From the NCBI GenBank assembly GCA_016710135.1, contig JADJLM010000005.1:1-64000 (forward strand): DNA of 64,000 bases, read 5' to 3'. Below the pieces are notes generated by a model. The model made no database searches. It worked only from the letters and a program-made list of their open reading frames with translations, and had not been told where the DNA came from. The position numbers and the translations under genes are program-made. Of this stretch, positions 48,904 through 59,157 are shown one piece after another (the first letter of the stretch is position 1; the number at the start of each line of letters is the position of its first letter). Source of the DNA: Nitrosomonas sp. GTDB lineage: Bacteria > Pseudomonadota > Gammaproteobacteria > Burkholderiales > Nitrosomonadaceae.

Positions 48904-49086
48904 TTATTCGTCGTTTTTAGTTTTAATTACCTTTCTACCACGATAGTATCCAGAAGGGCTAATATGATGACGCAGATGCGTCTCGCCTGTCGTCGGCTCG
49001 ATAGCAAGCGGTGGGTTTGTCAAAAAATCATGCGAGCGATGCATGCCACGCTTAGACGGTGATTTCTTATTCTGTTGAACAGCCAT
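48904..49086 (-). CDS. rpmF: Ribosomal protein bL32
   Basis: A 60-residue basic protein (MAVQQNKKSPSKRGMHRSHDF...). It has no zinc-ribbon Cys, which is normal for the bacterial C- form. Located between yceD and plsX. Confidence 0.97.
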   Translation of the reverse strand: MAVQQNKKSPSKRGMHRSHDFLTNPPLAIEPTTGETHLRHHISPSGYYRGRKVIKTKNDE

Positions 49087-49112
49087 AAAATACTACTCCA
49101 AAATTAATTCTA

Positions 49113-49610
49113 TTAATGTATTTGTTTCAGTGATAAAAGCGAGGAAAAAGAATTCACTTTCTGCTCGCGCTTCAGAATCGATTGAATATCTGTATTACAA
49201 ACCCCCTCTTGATGCCGTGGAGAAATAGGTAAGCTCAAGATGATTTCATCTTCTACCAGCGCACCAACGTCTAACTCTTGCAGGGCCAACACCGCATCAA
49301 TAGTATTGTCTGCATCATATAATTCAAGCTCACGCGCATTTCTCGCCAAGATCAAAAATGTATCAATATCAATCTCATGATCTAATTTATCAAGGCAACG
49401 CTGGCATTGGACAACAATTTTTCCTTTAATTTGCAGCCTCAAAATCGGTCTACCGAGCTTATCCGAGTCGCCTTCAATAACAAAAACGAATCCTTCATCG
49501 CGATCAACCAATTCACGTAGACGGTCCAGTCCATTTTCTGCAATTTTACCATGCCGGACTTCCTTATTTCGGGCAAAACTTAAAGGGTCAATAATAAAAG
49601 TATTTTCCAT
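49113..49610 (-). CDS. yceD: YceD/DUF177 family protein
   Basis: A 165-residue acidic protein, the usual upstream partner of rpmF; linked to 23S rRNA synthesis or maturation in plants and bacteria. Visible are GKIVVQCQRCLDKLDHEI (a CxxC pair), ELDVGALVEDEIILSLP and the C-terminal HQEGVC. It leads the whole lipid cluster and is divergent from the maf gene by 71 bp. Confidence 0.92.
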   Translation of the reverse strand: MENTFIIDPLSFARNKEVRHGKIAENGLDRLRELVDRDEGFVFVIEGDSDKLGRPILRLQIKGKIVVQCQRCLDKLDHEIDIDTFLILARNARELELYDADNTIDAVLALQELDVGALVEDEIILSLPISPRHQEGVCNTDIQSILKREQKVNSFSSLLSLKQIH

Positions 49611-49681
49611 AACATTGCAATGCTATATTTTTTAGAAATCAGTGTCAAAAACAACGCATCTATTTATAATAAGAATTTTCT

Positions 49682-50281
49682 GTGAATCATCCAAATACCA
49701 TTGCTTCGAAAATTATTTTAGGCTCTAGCTCTCCGTACCGTCGAGAGCTCTTATCACGATTAAAGCTAACATTCGAGGTAGTTAGCCCCGAAGTTGATGA
49801 GAGTCTGTTGCAATCCGAAGCCCCGGAATTAACTGCAATGCGATTAGCAAAAAAGAAAGCAAGCGTGATTGCCCATTCTTTCCCTGATGCACTTATTATT
49901 ACGGCTGATCAAGTTGCCGCAATTGGAAACACTTCCCTAGGAAAACCGCTAAATCATGCTAATGCAAAAAACCAACTTAATATGATGCAAGGAAAAGAAG
50001 TTTATTTCTATACTGCACTTTGCCTCCTAAATAGTCGAACCAACCATTTGCAAGAACATATCGCACACTATACTGTTAAATTTCGTCCGTTAACAGACCA
50101 ACAAATTGAAAATTACTTAATAAAGGAACAACCCTATCATTGCGCTGGCAGCGCAAAAGCAGAAGGACTCGGTATTGCATTGATTGAAAAAATGACTGGA
50201 AACGACCCTAATGCATTAATCGGCTTACCGTTGATTGCACTCGTTGGTATGTTAATGAATGAAAACGTTGAAGTATTATGA
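49682..50281 (+). CDS. Maf-family nucleoside triphosphate pyrophosphatase
   Basis: A 199-residue house-cleaning enzyme, YceF-like, that hydrolyses m7GTP or related modified nucleotides. Motifs are LGSSSPYRRELLSRL, SPEVDESL, ITADQVAAIGNTSLGKP and CAGSAKAEGLGIALIEKMTGNDPNALIGLPL. The start codon is GTG. The SxxR and DQ residues are those of the active site. Confidence 0.92.
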   Translation: MNHPNTIASKIILGSSSPYRRELLSRLKLTFEVVSPEVDESLLQSEAPELTAMRLAKKKASVIAHSFPDALIITADQVAAIGNTSLGKPLNHANAKNQLNMMQGKEVYFYTALCLLNSRTNHLQEHIAHYTVKFRPLTDQQIENYLIKEQPYHCAGSAKAEGLGIALIEKMTGNDPNALIGLPLIALVGMLMNENVEVL

Positions 50282-50384
50282 TTTTTGTTGTACGGTTAGC
50301 GGAAGGTCATTCGAAAAAGTAATATGACTCACTCAAATACCATTATATAAGCATCATTAAAAACCAGATCGACTAAAATAGGTT

Positions 50385-50774
50385 ATGTTTCTAAAACTTT
50401 ATCGTTCCTATTTAATAAAGAGGATCTGCTTGCTTTTTATTTTGACTATGCTTACGAATACGCTAGGTTGGTCACTTAATGGCAAGGTATATGCTCATGA
50501 GTTAGAGCATCTTCGATATAGTGAGCTTTTCACAGCCAATCCAGAAACTCACCGCAAACTGCATCGTGAGTTATCTGATAATGGTGAAATCGATGCAGCC
50601 ACTCATCTTTGTCTGCATGCTGCCGGACAATACCAACCTTTCTATTTCAACCCCACTATCGCTGTGCTAATAAGTTTCAATGGAATAGCGATCATCCCCA
50701 CAAGATATGCCGAGCCACTTCCAGAAATAACCCTAGAAGCCTTTTTCCGCCCTCCCATCCTTTCAAATACATAA
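50385..50774 (+). CDS. CzcI-like periplasmic protein upstream of the metal efflux genes
   Basis: A 129-residue protein with one hydrophobic export segment (LLFILTMLTNTLGW) and a mature part ending EAFFRPPILSNT. Small proteins with His/Cys content and a PLPE..FRPP tail (CzcI-like) precede czcCBA genes in several betaproteobacteria. Here the mature part has several His (HELEHLRY, HRKLHRE, HLCLHAAGQY). Metal binding or regulation is plausible but unproven; it has no strong hit in my memory to a named member. Confidence 0.65.
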   Translation: MFLKLYRSYLIKRICLLFILTMLTNTLGWSLNGKVYAHELEHLRYSELFTANPETHRKLHRELSDNGEIDAATHLCLHAAGQYQPFYFNPTIAVLISFNGIAIIPTRYAEPLPEITLEAFFRPPILSNT

Positions 50775-50944
50775 TCCTGGTTTAGTTAAGCTGGTTGATC
50801 TAGCAAAGATTTGACCAAATACTGATACTTTCCTTTACTGTTAGTGGAGATTGGTTCAGTGAGCACACGTCAGATCCCCAATTCAACTGAATTAGATTTG
50901 TTGAGTCCTATATCAAGTCAAGCATTTTTATATTAGAGGGCAAC

Positions 50945-52354
50945 ATGGGTTGTATACATCTCAATCAATTAAGGTTAATTTGGTTGCTGTTATTATCATT
51001 AATCAATTTTCTACAACCAGCAAACGCCAATTCTGACTTATTCACAAAAGACTTAGAAAATGCTACAACCACCGAGCAAAATAAGTTAAATACAGCAGAT
51101 GGTAAAAATATCACATTATTCAGTGCAGTCACTCTAACCTTACTTCATAATCCAGAGCTAGCTTCACTAGCCAAGGAAATCAGCGCGCTAGAAGGAGCTA
51201 CTTTACAAGCAGGGTTATTCCGGAATCCAGAATTGTCATTTAACGTTGAGAATCCCGGCAATATTCAGAAGTTACGTGGCGATGTTAATTCACCGGACTC
51301 AGTTGCTCAAGAAGTCGTTCAGCAGCTTACTACAATCAGGATAGGGCAGTTACTCGAATTAGGCGGTAAGCGAATGGCTCGAGTTCAAGCTGCTCAATTA
51401 AATGAAGAGTTAGCAGCAAGAGATTATGAATCTAGGCGAATAGATATTATAGCGAGAGTAGCTAATGTGTTTACCGAAGTATTAGCGGGCCAAGAACGAC
51501 TCAAACTGGCAGAGGAAACTAAACTGCTAGCACAGAATGTAGTCGATAAAGTTATATTAAGAGTACAGGCTGGGAATGTCCCTCTAATTGTAGAAACAAG
51601 AGCTAAAATAGGCCTTTCTACTGCTCGCATTGAATGGGAGCAAGCGCAACGCGATTTAGCTTCTGCACGTAAAAGGCTTGCATTAATGTGGGGTAGTACG
51701 TTTCCACAATTTGATCAAGTGCTAGGATCTCTTGAGACGTCCACGCCCCCCCCTGATTTTCATCGATTGCAAGAGCTAGTCATGTCTAATCCAATGGCAC
51801 TCCGAGCCATGAAGAACATTGAGCATCGAAAAGCACTCGCAGAAATAGAAGAAACTCGCCGCATACCCAATCTCACAGTAAGCGCTGGCATAGTCCATCA
51901 TGCGCAACTGGGTGGAACTACAGCTGTTGCGGGACTCATGATCCCTTTACCTTTGTTTGATCGCAATCAGGGCAATCTGAAAGAAGCATATGTACGCGTC
52001 AATAAAGCTGAAGATGAACGCCAAGCATTAGAACTTCGACTAAAAACTGAGCTAACACAGTCCTATGAATCTTTGACAGCAGCTTGGAATGAAATAAATA
52101 TTTTGCGCAATGAAATATTACCCGGCGCAATAAGCGCCTTTAATGTAATGCGCAGAGGTTATGAGCTCGGCAAATTTGGCTTATTAGAGTTACTGGACTC
52201 ACAGCGCGTCCTCTTTCAGAATCAATTACTCTATGTCCGTGCATTAGCAAATTATCAGCGACTTATCAATGATATAGAACGTCTGATCGCAGCCCCGATC
52301 GACACCATTTCACCTTCTCTACCCAATGATGCTCAATCTAGCAAAAATCATTAA
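50945..52354 (+). CDS. czcC: Outer membrane efflux protein, CzcC/TolC type
   Basis: A 469-residue TolC-family outer membrane channel. It has a signal peptide (LIWLLLLSLINFLQPANA) and the two OEP repeats with LRNPELSFNVENPGN-type start, RIGQLLELGGKR and the second-repeat PLFDRNQGNLKEA. It is the first gene of czcCBA. An AGAGGG Shine-Dalgarno precedes the ATG. Confidence 0.9.
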   Translation: MGCIHLNQLRLIWLLLLSLINFLQPANANSDLFTKDLENATTTEQNKLNTADGKNITLFSAVTLTLLHNPELASLAKEISALEGATLQAGLFRNPELSFNVENPGNIQKLRGDVNSPDSVAQEVVQQLTTIRIGQLLELGGKRMARVQAAQLNEELAARDYESRRIDIIARVANVFTEVLAGQERLKLAEETKLLAQNVVDKVILRVQAGNVPLIVETRAKIGLSTARIEWEQAQRDLASARKRLALMWGSTFPQFDQVLGSLETSTPPPDFHRLQELVMSNPMALRAMKNIEHRKALAEIEETRRIPNLTVSAGIVHHAQLGGTTAVAGLMIPLPLFDRNQGNLKEAYVRVNKAEDERQALELRLKTELTQSYESLTAAWNEINILRNEILPGAISAFNVMRRGYELGKFGLLELLDSQRVLFQNQLLYVRALANYQRLINDIERLIAAPIDTISPSLPNDAQSSKNH

Positions 52355-52380
52355 AGCGCTACCTATTAAAAGGAAAAATT

Positions 52381-53880
52381 ATGAATAAAGCGCGATTAAT
52401 TCCAGTCTTAATCGTTATTATCGTAGGTATAGTGCTCGGGGGATTGATTCTGATCGTAGATAAGTCTCCAGGAAACTCTCCTGAACAAGCTGTCAATGAT
52501 AAAAACATTGAACTAGATCTAAATCGATCCAATATCGGCCCACGAGGCGGGAGTTACTTTTCCGACAATGGATTTGGATTGGAGCTCACTATTTTTGAGC
52601 AAGGCGTTCCGCCTCAATTCCGAATTTATCTTTATGAAAAAGACAAAGCCCTTCCACCCACCGCCGCAAAAGTATCCATCACACTGTCACGCCTTGGCAG
52701 AACGATACAGCTCATTCATTTTTCACCTGAAGCAGATTACTTATTAGGCGATCAAATTATCAATGAGCCACACTCATTTGAACTAGTCATTACCGCCGAA
52801 CGAAACGGTCAGACAATGCGGTGGAAAATGAGTCAAGTTGAATCTCGTTTAGAAATGACCAATGAGATGCTAAAAACCCTTGGAGTTGAAATTCAAACCG
52901 CAGGTCCAGCAACCATTCAGTCCACCCTTAAATTACCGGGTGAGATAGTGCTCAATCCAGACCGAATGGTGCAAGTCGTACCACGCTTACCTGGTGTTGT
53001 TGTAGCAGTAAATTTCGAAATTGGGCAAATCGTAAAGAAGGGACAAATACTCGCGGTAATAGAAAGCCAAGTTTTAGCAGATTTACATAGCCAGTATATT
53101 GCTGCTCAGAAACGATTAGTGCTTGCTCAAACGGTATATGAAAGGGAAAAATTACTTTGGGAAGAAAAAATTTCAGCCAAACAAGATTACCTAGCGGCGC
53201 AACTTGCACTCAATGAAGCCCAAATCGCTTCTGATTTATCATCAGAAAAGTTACGTGCGCTAGGCGTACGAGCCAAAGTCGGTTTACAAGCAAAAGATCT
53301 AACCCGGTATGAAATTCTTGCACCGATTTCTGGCCTCATCGTAACAAGAGCAATCGCCCTTGGAGCCGCGCTCAAAGATGATGTAACTATCTTCACTCTT
53401 GCTGATATGGCTTCAGTTTGGGCTACGATTACGGTTTATCCAAAGGATTTAAGTTTAATAAAAATTGGGCAGACTGCTTCCATTAAAGCCACTGCTTTTG
53501 ATGTAGAAGGTAGCGGTATTGTCTCTTATATCTCACCGCTCATCGGAGGACAAACTCGGACTGCCACAGCACGCGTAATTTTAGATAATCACGATGGTCG
53601 ATGGCATCCTGGAATGTTCGTGAATGTTGAACTTGTTTCCGAAGAGATTGAAGTACCCATTGCCGTTTCAACACAAGCTTTACAAACCTTGCGCGATTGG
53701 ACAGTCGTTTTTGGTCGCTATGGGAATTATTTGGAAGCAAGGCCATTAGAACTCGGACGCAGTGATGGCAAAATGGTAGAAGTTATCAAGGGGCTATCTG
53801 CTGGGGAACAATACGCGACAGGGAATAGCTTTGCCATCAAGGCTGATATGGAAAAAGCAGGAGCCAGCCATGACCATTAA
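52381..53880 (+). CDS. czcB: Periplasmic adaptor of the metal efflux pump, CzcB type
   Basis: A 499-residue membrane-fusion protein. One N-terminal membrane anchor (IPVLIVIIVGIVLGGLILIV), an N-terminal extra domain of about 150 residues, the lipoyl-like hairpin (VVPRLPGVVVAVNFEIGQIVKKGQILA), a coiled-coil hairpin around residues 230-300, and a beta barrel (ISGLIVTRAIALGAALKDD). It ends SHDH, a short metal-binding tail. It spaces the RND pump to CzcC. Confidence 0.9.
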   Translation: MNKARLIPVLIVIIVGIVLGGLILIVDKSPGNSPEQAVNDKNIELDLNRSNIGPRGGSYFSDNGFGLELTIFEQGVPPQFRIYLYEKDKALPPTAAKVSITLSRLGRTIQLIHFSPEADYLLGDQIINEPHSFELVITAERNGQTMRWKMSQVESRLEMTNEMLKTLGVEIQTAGPATIQSTLKLPGEIVLNPDRMVQVVPRLPGVVVAVNFEIGQIVKKGQILAVIESQVLADLHSQYIAAQKRLVLAQTVYEREKLLWEEKISAKQDYLAAQLALNEAQIASDLSSEKLRALGVRAKVGLQAKDLTRYEILAPISGLIVTRAIALGAALKDDVTIFTLADMASVWATITVYPKDLSLIKIGQTASIKATAFDVEGSGIVSYISPLIGGQTRTATARVILDNHDGRWHPGMFVNVELVSEEIEVPIAVSTQALQTLRDWTVVFGRYGNYLEARPLELGRSDGKMVEVIKGLSAGEQYATGNSFAIKADMEKAGASHDH

Positions 53881-53918
53881 GTCAATTTTTCTGGATAGAA
53901 AACTCACAAGGAAAAAAT

Positions 53919-56900
53919 ATGTTTGAGCGCATTCTACGCCTATCCATTGATCATAGCGGACTAGTTCTGGTTGCTGTATTGGCCATGGCACTATTGGGAA
54001 TGAATAACTACTTCAAGCTCCCCATTGATGCCGTACCTGATATTACCAATGTACAAGTACAAATCAATACGACGGCGGCTGGCTATTCTCCATTGGAAGC
54101 AGAACAGCGCATTACTTTTCCGATCGAAATGGCCATGTCTGGGTTGCCCAACCTTGAATATACTCGTTCTCTATCGCGTTATGGTTTATCACAAGTTACG
54201 GTGATTTTCAAAGACGGAACGGATATCTACCTAGTCCGACAGCTCGTTAGTCAACGCTTACAAGAAATTAGAACAAAGCTACCAATCGGTGTTGTCCCGA
54301 CCATGGGCCCTATTTCTACGGGTTTAGGTGAAATTTTCATGTGGACAGTTGATGCTGCAGCCAATGCACGCAAAGTCGATGGGACGTTATATACCCTAAC
54401 CGATCTACGAGAAATCGAAGACTGGATTATCAAACCACGTATGCGAATGGTAGAAGGAATTACCGAAGTCAATTCAGTTGGCGGTTACGTAAAGCAATTT
54501 CATGTAGCGCCCTACCCTGAGAAACTGATTTCCTATGGACTTACCTTGCAGGATATCGTTAGCGCACTTGAACGAAACAATATTAATGTAGGCGCAGGCT
54601 ACGTCGAAAAAGTGGGGAACAATACTTAGTTAGAGTACCTGGCCAAGTCGCTAATCTGATCGAAATTGGTGAAATTATTCTCGGCAGCAGTCAAGGTGTG
54701 CCAATTCGCATCAAAAATGTAGCAGATGTGTTAATCGGCAAAGAATTACGAACCGGTGCCGCCACACAAAACGGCCACGAGGTCGTGCTGGGAACAGCTC
54801 ATATGCTCATTGGAGAAAACAGTCGCATCGTTTCACAAGCGGCAGCCGAAAAACTCGCTGAAATCAATCGCAGCTTACCCCCTGGTATTGCTGCTACGCC
54901 TGTTTATAATCGCACAACTCTGGTGGACAAAACTATTAACACCGTTTCCAATAATTTGTTGGAAGGTGCTGCACTCGTTATCGTCGTATTGTTTATCGCA
55001 CTGGGCAACCTCCGCGCCGCACTGATCACCGCTTTAATCATTCCACTTTCCATGTTATTTACCATTAGTGGCATGGTAGCCGGTAATGTCAGTGCAAATC
55101 TACTCAGCCTAGGCGCGCTTGATTTTGGCATTATTGTTGACGGTGCAGTCATTATTGTGGAGAACTGTATTCGACGTATAGCACTAGAGCAAAAAAAATT
55201 AAGGCGTGAATTAACCACTTCTGAACGCTTTGAGATTGTTTTTGATGCTTCCAAAGAGGTGCGTCGCGCTTTACTTTTTGGGCAGTTAATTATTATGGTG
55301 GTCTATTTACCTGTTTTTGCCCTTTCGGGTGTGGAAGGAAAAATGTTCCACCCAATGGCCTTCACTGTTTTATTGGCATTACTCGGGGCTGTTTTTTTGT
55401 CAATAACATTTGTGCCCGCTGCAGTAGCATTATTTCTTTCCGGAAAAATGATGGAAAAAGAAGGCACAGCGGTACTTTGGGCTAAGAAACTTTACGCACC
55501 AGCTCTCGATAGCGCGATGAACAACAAAGGATTAACCGTGACTATTGCTGTGGTTATCATAACACTCTCTTTATTATTGACTACTCGTATGGGTAGCGAG
55601 TTTGTTCCCAATCTCGATGAAGAAGATATCGCCTTGCACGCCATTCGTATTCCCGGAACGAGCCTTAGCACAGCGATTGAAATGCAAAATGAGCTAGAAG
55701 AAGCCATTAAACGATTTTCGGAAGTAAAGCGGGTATTTTCTAAAATCGGAACAGCTGAAATCGCCACTGACCCCATGCCGCCCAGTGTTGCAGATATTTT
55801 TATCATTATCAAACCTCAATCCGAGTGGTCTGGTAAATATCGCAACAAAGAAGAGCTAATCGCAGCTATGGAAAAAGCCGTACGAGAAGTGCCAGGTAAT
55901 AATTTTGAGTTTACGCAACCGATACAAATGCGTTTCAACGAATTATTGTCTGGAGTACGCGCCGATGTTGCAGTAAAAGTATTTGGTGACGATCTTGATG
56001 TCATGCTGACTACTGCTGAACGAATTGAGAAAATTATTAAAAACATCCCTGGTGCTGCAGATGTAAGAATTGAACAAATTACCGGTTTACCAGTACTCTC
56101 AATTCAAATGGATCGAACAAAAATGGCGCGCTATGGCTTGAATGGAAACGACATTCAAGATGCAATCAATATTGCGATTGGCGGCAGAACTGCAGGACTC
56201 ATTTTCGAGGGTGATCGTCGCTTCGAGCTGCAAGTTCGATTACCCGAAACGATTCGAAGCGATCTCGGATCACTGAAACGTTTACCTATCAAATTACCAC
56301 CAGTTTTAGTTCCAGCCGTTGGCCAAAATGCGCAACCTGCGCTTGCGCCAATTTACGTAGCCTTAGAGGAAGTAGCCAATATAGAAATTGTCAAGGGGCC
56401 CAATCAAATCAGTCGCGAAAACGGAAAACGCCGGGTCGTTATCACTGCAAATGTCCGTGGACGGGATATTGGGAGCTTTGTAATGGAAGCAGAGAAACAG
56501 ATTATAAAACACATTAAACTTCCTCCAGGATATTGGTTATCTTGGGGAGGGCAATTCGAACAATTAGTTTTAGCTGCAGAACGCCTGCAAATTGTTATTC
56601 CGCTTGCGCTTGGTTTCGTATTTTTTCTCTTGTATATAATGCTCAATAGTTTCAGAGACAGTTTGCTCGTTTTCAGCGCCGTACCGCTTGCCATCACAGG
56701 TGGTATCGTTGCTCTATGGTTGCGTGATATTCCATTATCAATTTCAGCCGGTGTTGGATTTATTGCTATGTCAGGCGTTGCAGTATTAGATGGATTAGTG
56801 TTGATATCATTTATCCGTGATCTCAGACAGCAAGGACTTCCGCTCAATGATGCCATTCGGACAGGATCTCTACTGAGACTTCGTCCTGTTCTTATAACAA

Positions 56901-57073
56901 CTTGGGTTGAGTCGCTTGGCTTCTTACCGATGGCAATTAGCACTAGTACGGGTGCAGAAGTACAAAGAACGCTCGCGACTGTAATGATTGGCAGTACCCT
57001 TTCTCAGTCACTCCTTTCGCTTTTGGTGCTGCCCGTACTTTATCAACTTACACATCGCAGTAATCGCAGTTAA
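53919..57073 (+). CDS. czcA: Heavy-metal RND efflux pump, CzcA type (apparent frameshift)
   Basis: An inner-membrane proton-driven pump of 1051 residues once the frame is repaired. The first part (MFERILRLSIDHSGLVL...) ends at 54629; adding one A to the run at 54607-54611 gives YVEKSGEQYLVRVPG and continues to 57073. The helix-4 motif GALDFGIIVDGAVIIVEN has the Asp/Asp/Glu of CzcA, the DFGxxxDGAxxxxEN signature of divalent-cation HME pumps; CusA-type GxxxDAA is absent. So export of Zn2+, Co2+, Cd2+ or Ni2+ is more likely than Cu+/Ag+. Confidence 0.9.
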
Positions 57074-57084
57074 TTGCGATAACT

Positions 57085-57113
57085 CGACGATACAAATCTG
57101 TCGGTTTTTTTTT
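57085..57113 (+). terminator. Probable terminator after czcA
   Basis: A small stem (CGAC/GTCG with a bulged extension, 57085-57103) is followed by nine T at 57105-57113, starting 12 nt after the czcA stop. Confidence 0.5.
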
Positions 57114-57201
57114 ACATATTCGTTTATTAACTTACTAGAAAGCAAAAGAATATCTTCCCATTCACTTGTTTCTACTTGCTTTACAAAAATATTTTAGTGT
57201 A

Positions 57202-57216
57202 TGGCATGTATCTTGC
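57202..57216 (+). promoter_or_regulatory. Candidate sigma54 promoter
   Basis: TGGCAT-N5-TTGC has the invariant GG and GC spacing of a -24/-12 element. It is the only one noticed in the window. It sits 287 bp before the start of the next gene, so a long leader would follow. The rest of the gap 57114-57502 holds no gene; a near-direct repeat lies at 57242-57266. Confidence 0.45.
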
Positions 57217-57502
57217 GTATTAATAAAATATAGAATAAAGCTTTAAGTTATCACCTTAAGTTGTGAAGATGCAGTTTGTTTAAACCCGGCACTGATATTG
57301 TAAACATCCAACCTTAAGAGGATTATAAGCCTTTAGAAAACAAAAGAGCTAAGATACTGATTAATCTGTAGGAAATTTGAAATACTCTATCACCCCTTAG
57401 TAAGTGCTATAATAACCAGCAAAGGTTATAAATAGTTAGCATTTAATACTTTAATGAGCGTGTAGATCGAATACCTCGATAGCCATTAGGAGTTTCATAA
57501 AT

Positions 57503-57934
57503 ATGTTTGAAAATCATAGAGATAAAAAAATAGAGCCAGAAAAGAATTTGTTGCTGAATAAGACAGCGCAAACAAGAAGACAATTACTGAAAAAGTCAGC
57601 AGCGATACCCGTTATAATGACGCTACATAGTGGTTCGGCACTTGCGAGAAGCAGTAATATCGGAACCCCTATTACTGATATTAATGCGGCTGCTACAGGG
57701 GGGCAAAGTGGCGATATTTTATGTGTACATCCCGATAACACCAATGGAGGGCCATTAGGTGATGGTCGCTATGATTTAGGTACTGCTCCAATGGTCAGTG
57801 GAAATTATCAAGATCCTGATAATACAGAAAATCAAGCTATAGAGTGTAACACAAGGGGTGGAATTATCATTTCAGCAACGGCCTATGCTTCCTTAAGCGG
57901 TAGGGGAATTTTACCCGATTCAAGCACGCTATAA
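57503..57934 (+). CDS. Small Tat-like exported protein of a PqqD/HprK-type cassette
   Basis: A 143-residue protein. A basic N-terminus carries an RR-like export signal (TRRQLLKKSAAIPVIMTLHSGSALA), followed by a Gly/Asn/Asp/Thr-rich mature part of about 90 residues with two Cys (DILCVHPD and AIECNTRG) and a tail DSSTL. An AGGAG lies 10 nt upstream of the ATG. Related small RR-signal proteins are found upstream of HPr-rel-A PqqD genes as far as I recall. It is the likely substrate of the kinase and binding protein that follow, separated from the next gene by only 8 bp. Function is unknown. Confidence 0.7.
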   Translation: MFENHRDKKIEPEKNLLLNKTAQTRRQLLKKSAAIPVIMTLHSGSALARSSNIGTPITDINAAATGGQSGDILCVHPDNTNGGPLGDGRYDLGTAPMVSGNYQDPDNTENQAIECNTRGGIIISATAYASLSGRGILPDSSTL

Positions 57935-57942
57935 GATCGTTC

Positions 57943-58233
57943 GTGGAAAAATGTTGGAAAACGCTTGACTATCAGTCCTTAATTATCGAAGAATGGGATA
58001 GTGGATTTACCGTTTTTCAACCAGATTCAGGGAGCACTCATTATCTTAATAAAATGAGTGTTCTGATATTAAAATATCTTGAGAATGATAGCCTCGCGCC
58101 CTTATCCACAGTGAGAATATGTAATTATCTAGTTACAGAATTTCAGCTACAGCCTGATACTGCTTTTTCTAAGCAAGTCAATAAAACCTTGTATCGCTTT
58201 GATGAACTGGGTTTAGTAAAACAAATACCTTAA
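57943..58233 (+). CDS. PqqD-like peptide-binding protein (HPr-rel-A system type)
   Basis: A 96-residue protein starting GTG. It has the RRE/PqqD winged-helix pattern: FTVFQPDSGSTHYLNKMSVLILKYLEN, then NKTLYRFDELGLVKQ. PqqD-like domains bind precursor peptides and present them to modifying enzymes. Placed between the small exported protein and the kinase-like gene, it could bind either the exported protein's N-terminus or another peptide. Not a component of PQQ synthesis; no pqq genes are nearby. Confidence 0.75.
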   Translation: MEKCWKTLDYQSLIIEEWDSGFTVFQPDSGSTHYLNKMSVLILKYLENDSLAPLSTVRICNYLVTEFQLQPDTAFSKQVNKTLYRFDELGLVKQIP

Positions 58234-58249
58234 AGATAAAACAGTTCCT

Positions 58250-59157
58250 GTGATCATTGAGCAGATTCCGGTTGATCAATTCATAGCTCGGTTATCTCAT
58301 TCAGGAATTCGGGTCAAACTGTGCCCCGTCAATGTTCAAATCCGAACCAAACTTCCTCAGCTAGCAAAACAACTTCATTTTCTTTACTCCTATTACGACA
58401 TCGTTGAAAATGAGATCGTCGATATCCACACTCAGATTTTGCCTAAATTCTCATTTAACAACCCTTTTTCCTCATTCATCCGTTTTACTGTCGATGGCCA
58501 ATCGCCTTTCCCGCCCTTCCCGGCTGATCAAGCATTAGCTGCGTTAGAGTGGGGAATTAATTTGGTTATTGCGATTCGAATCAATCATTTGTTGATGTTT
58601 CACTCTGCTGTAGTAGAAAGAAATGGATCGCTGATACTACTTCCAGCCTGTCCAGGTAGTGGAAAAACTACGCTCTGCGCCGCGCTTATTCATAGAGGGT
58701 ATCGGTTATTCTCGGATGAATTTGGTTTAATGGATCCTCTATCAGATTTCTTCACACCTATACCTCGACTGATGCCACTCAAGAATCAATCTATTCAGGT
58801 CATTAGAGATTATTTACCAGAAGCAGTGTTGGGTGAGGAAATTTACAATACGCAGAAAGGCACTATTGCCCATGTTCGCCCCCTCGCGCCCATATCCAGA
58901 AAATAGATCAAGTTGCTAGAGCGAAGTGGATCATCTTTCCAAAATGGGCTGAGAATGCCCCCTTAAAACTGGAGCCTCTTCCACAATCTGAAGCTTTTTT
59001 ATTACTTGCCAGTAATTCATTTAACTATGAGATTTTAGGTGAGTCTGCATTCAAAGCTGTAACTCGCCTTATTAGAAATTGCCAATGTTACCAGCTTGTT
59101 TACTCTGATTTCGAGAGTGTATTAGCTATGCTCAATAAACTTACTGATGACGCTTAA
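58250..59157 (+). CDS. HprK-related kinase (HprK-rel-A type, apparent frameshift)
   Basis: A P-loop kinase related to HPr kinase/phosphorylase. It starts GTG 16 bp after the PqqD gene. Walker A is CPGSGKTT near residue 134 and the HPr-kinase-like SDEFGLMD follows near residue 157. The frame breaks in the C5 run at 58879-58883; one added C gives VRPPRAHIQKIDQVARAKWIIFP and a normal end at 59157, 302 residues. No HPr or PTS gene is nearby, so its substrate is probably a peptide or protein. It overlaps the next gene by 11 bp. Confidence 0.82.

Noticed and set aside
50945..57073. Copper/silver Cus system
   Set aside because: The CusA-specific pore motif GxxxDAA and Met-rich sites are not seen; the DFGxxxDGA motif points to the divalent-cation group.
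57943..58233. PQQ biosynthesis gene pqqD
   Set aside because: No pqqA, pqqB, pqqC or pqqE is nearby and the neighbours are kinase-like and nucleotidyltransferase genes.
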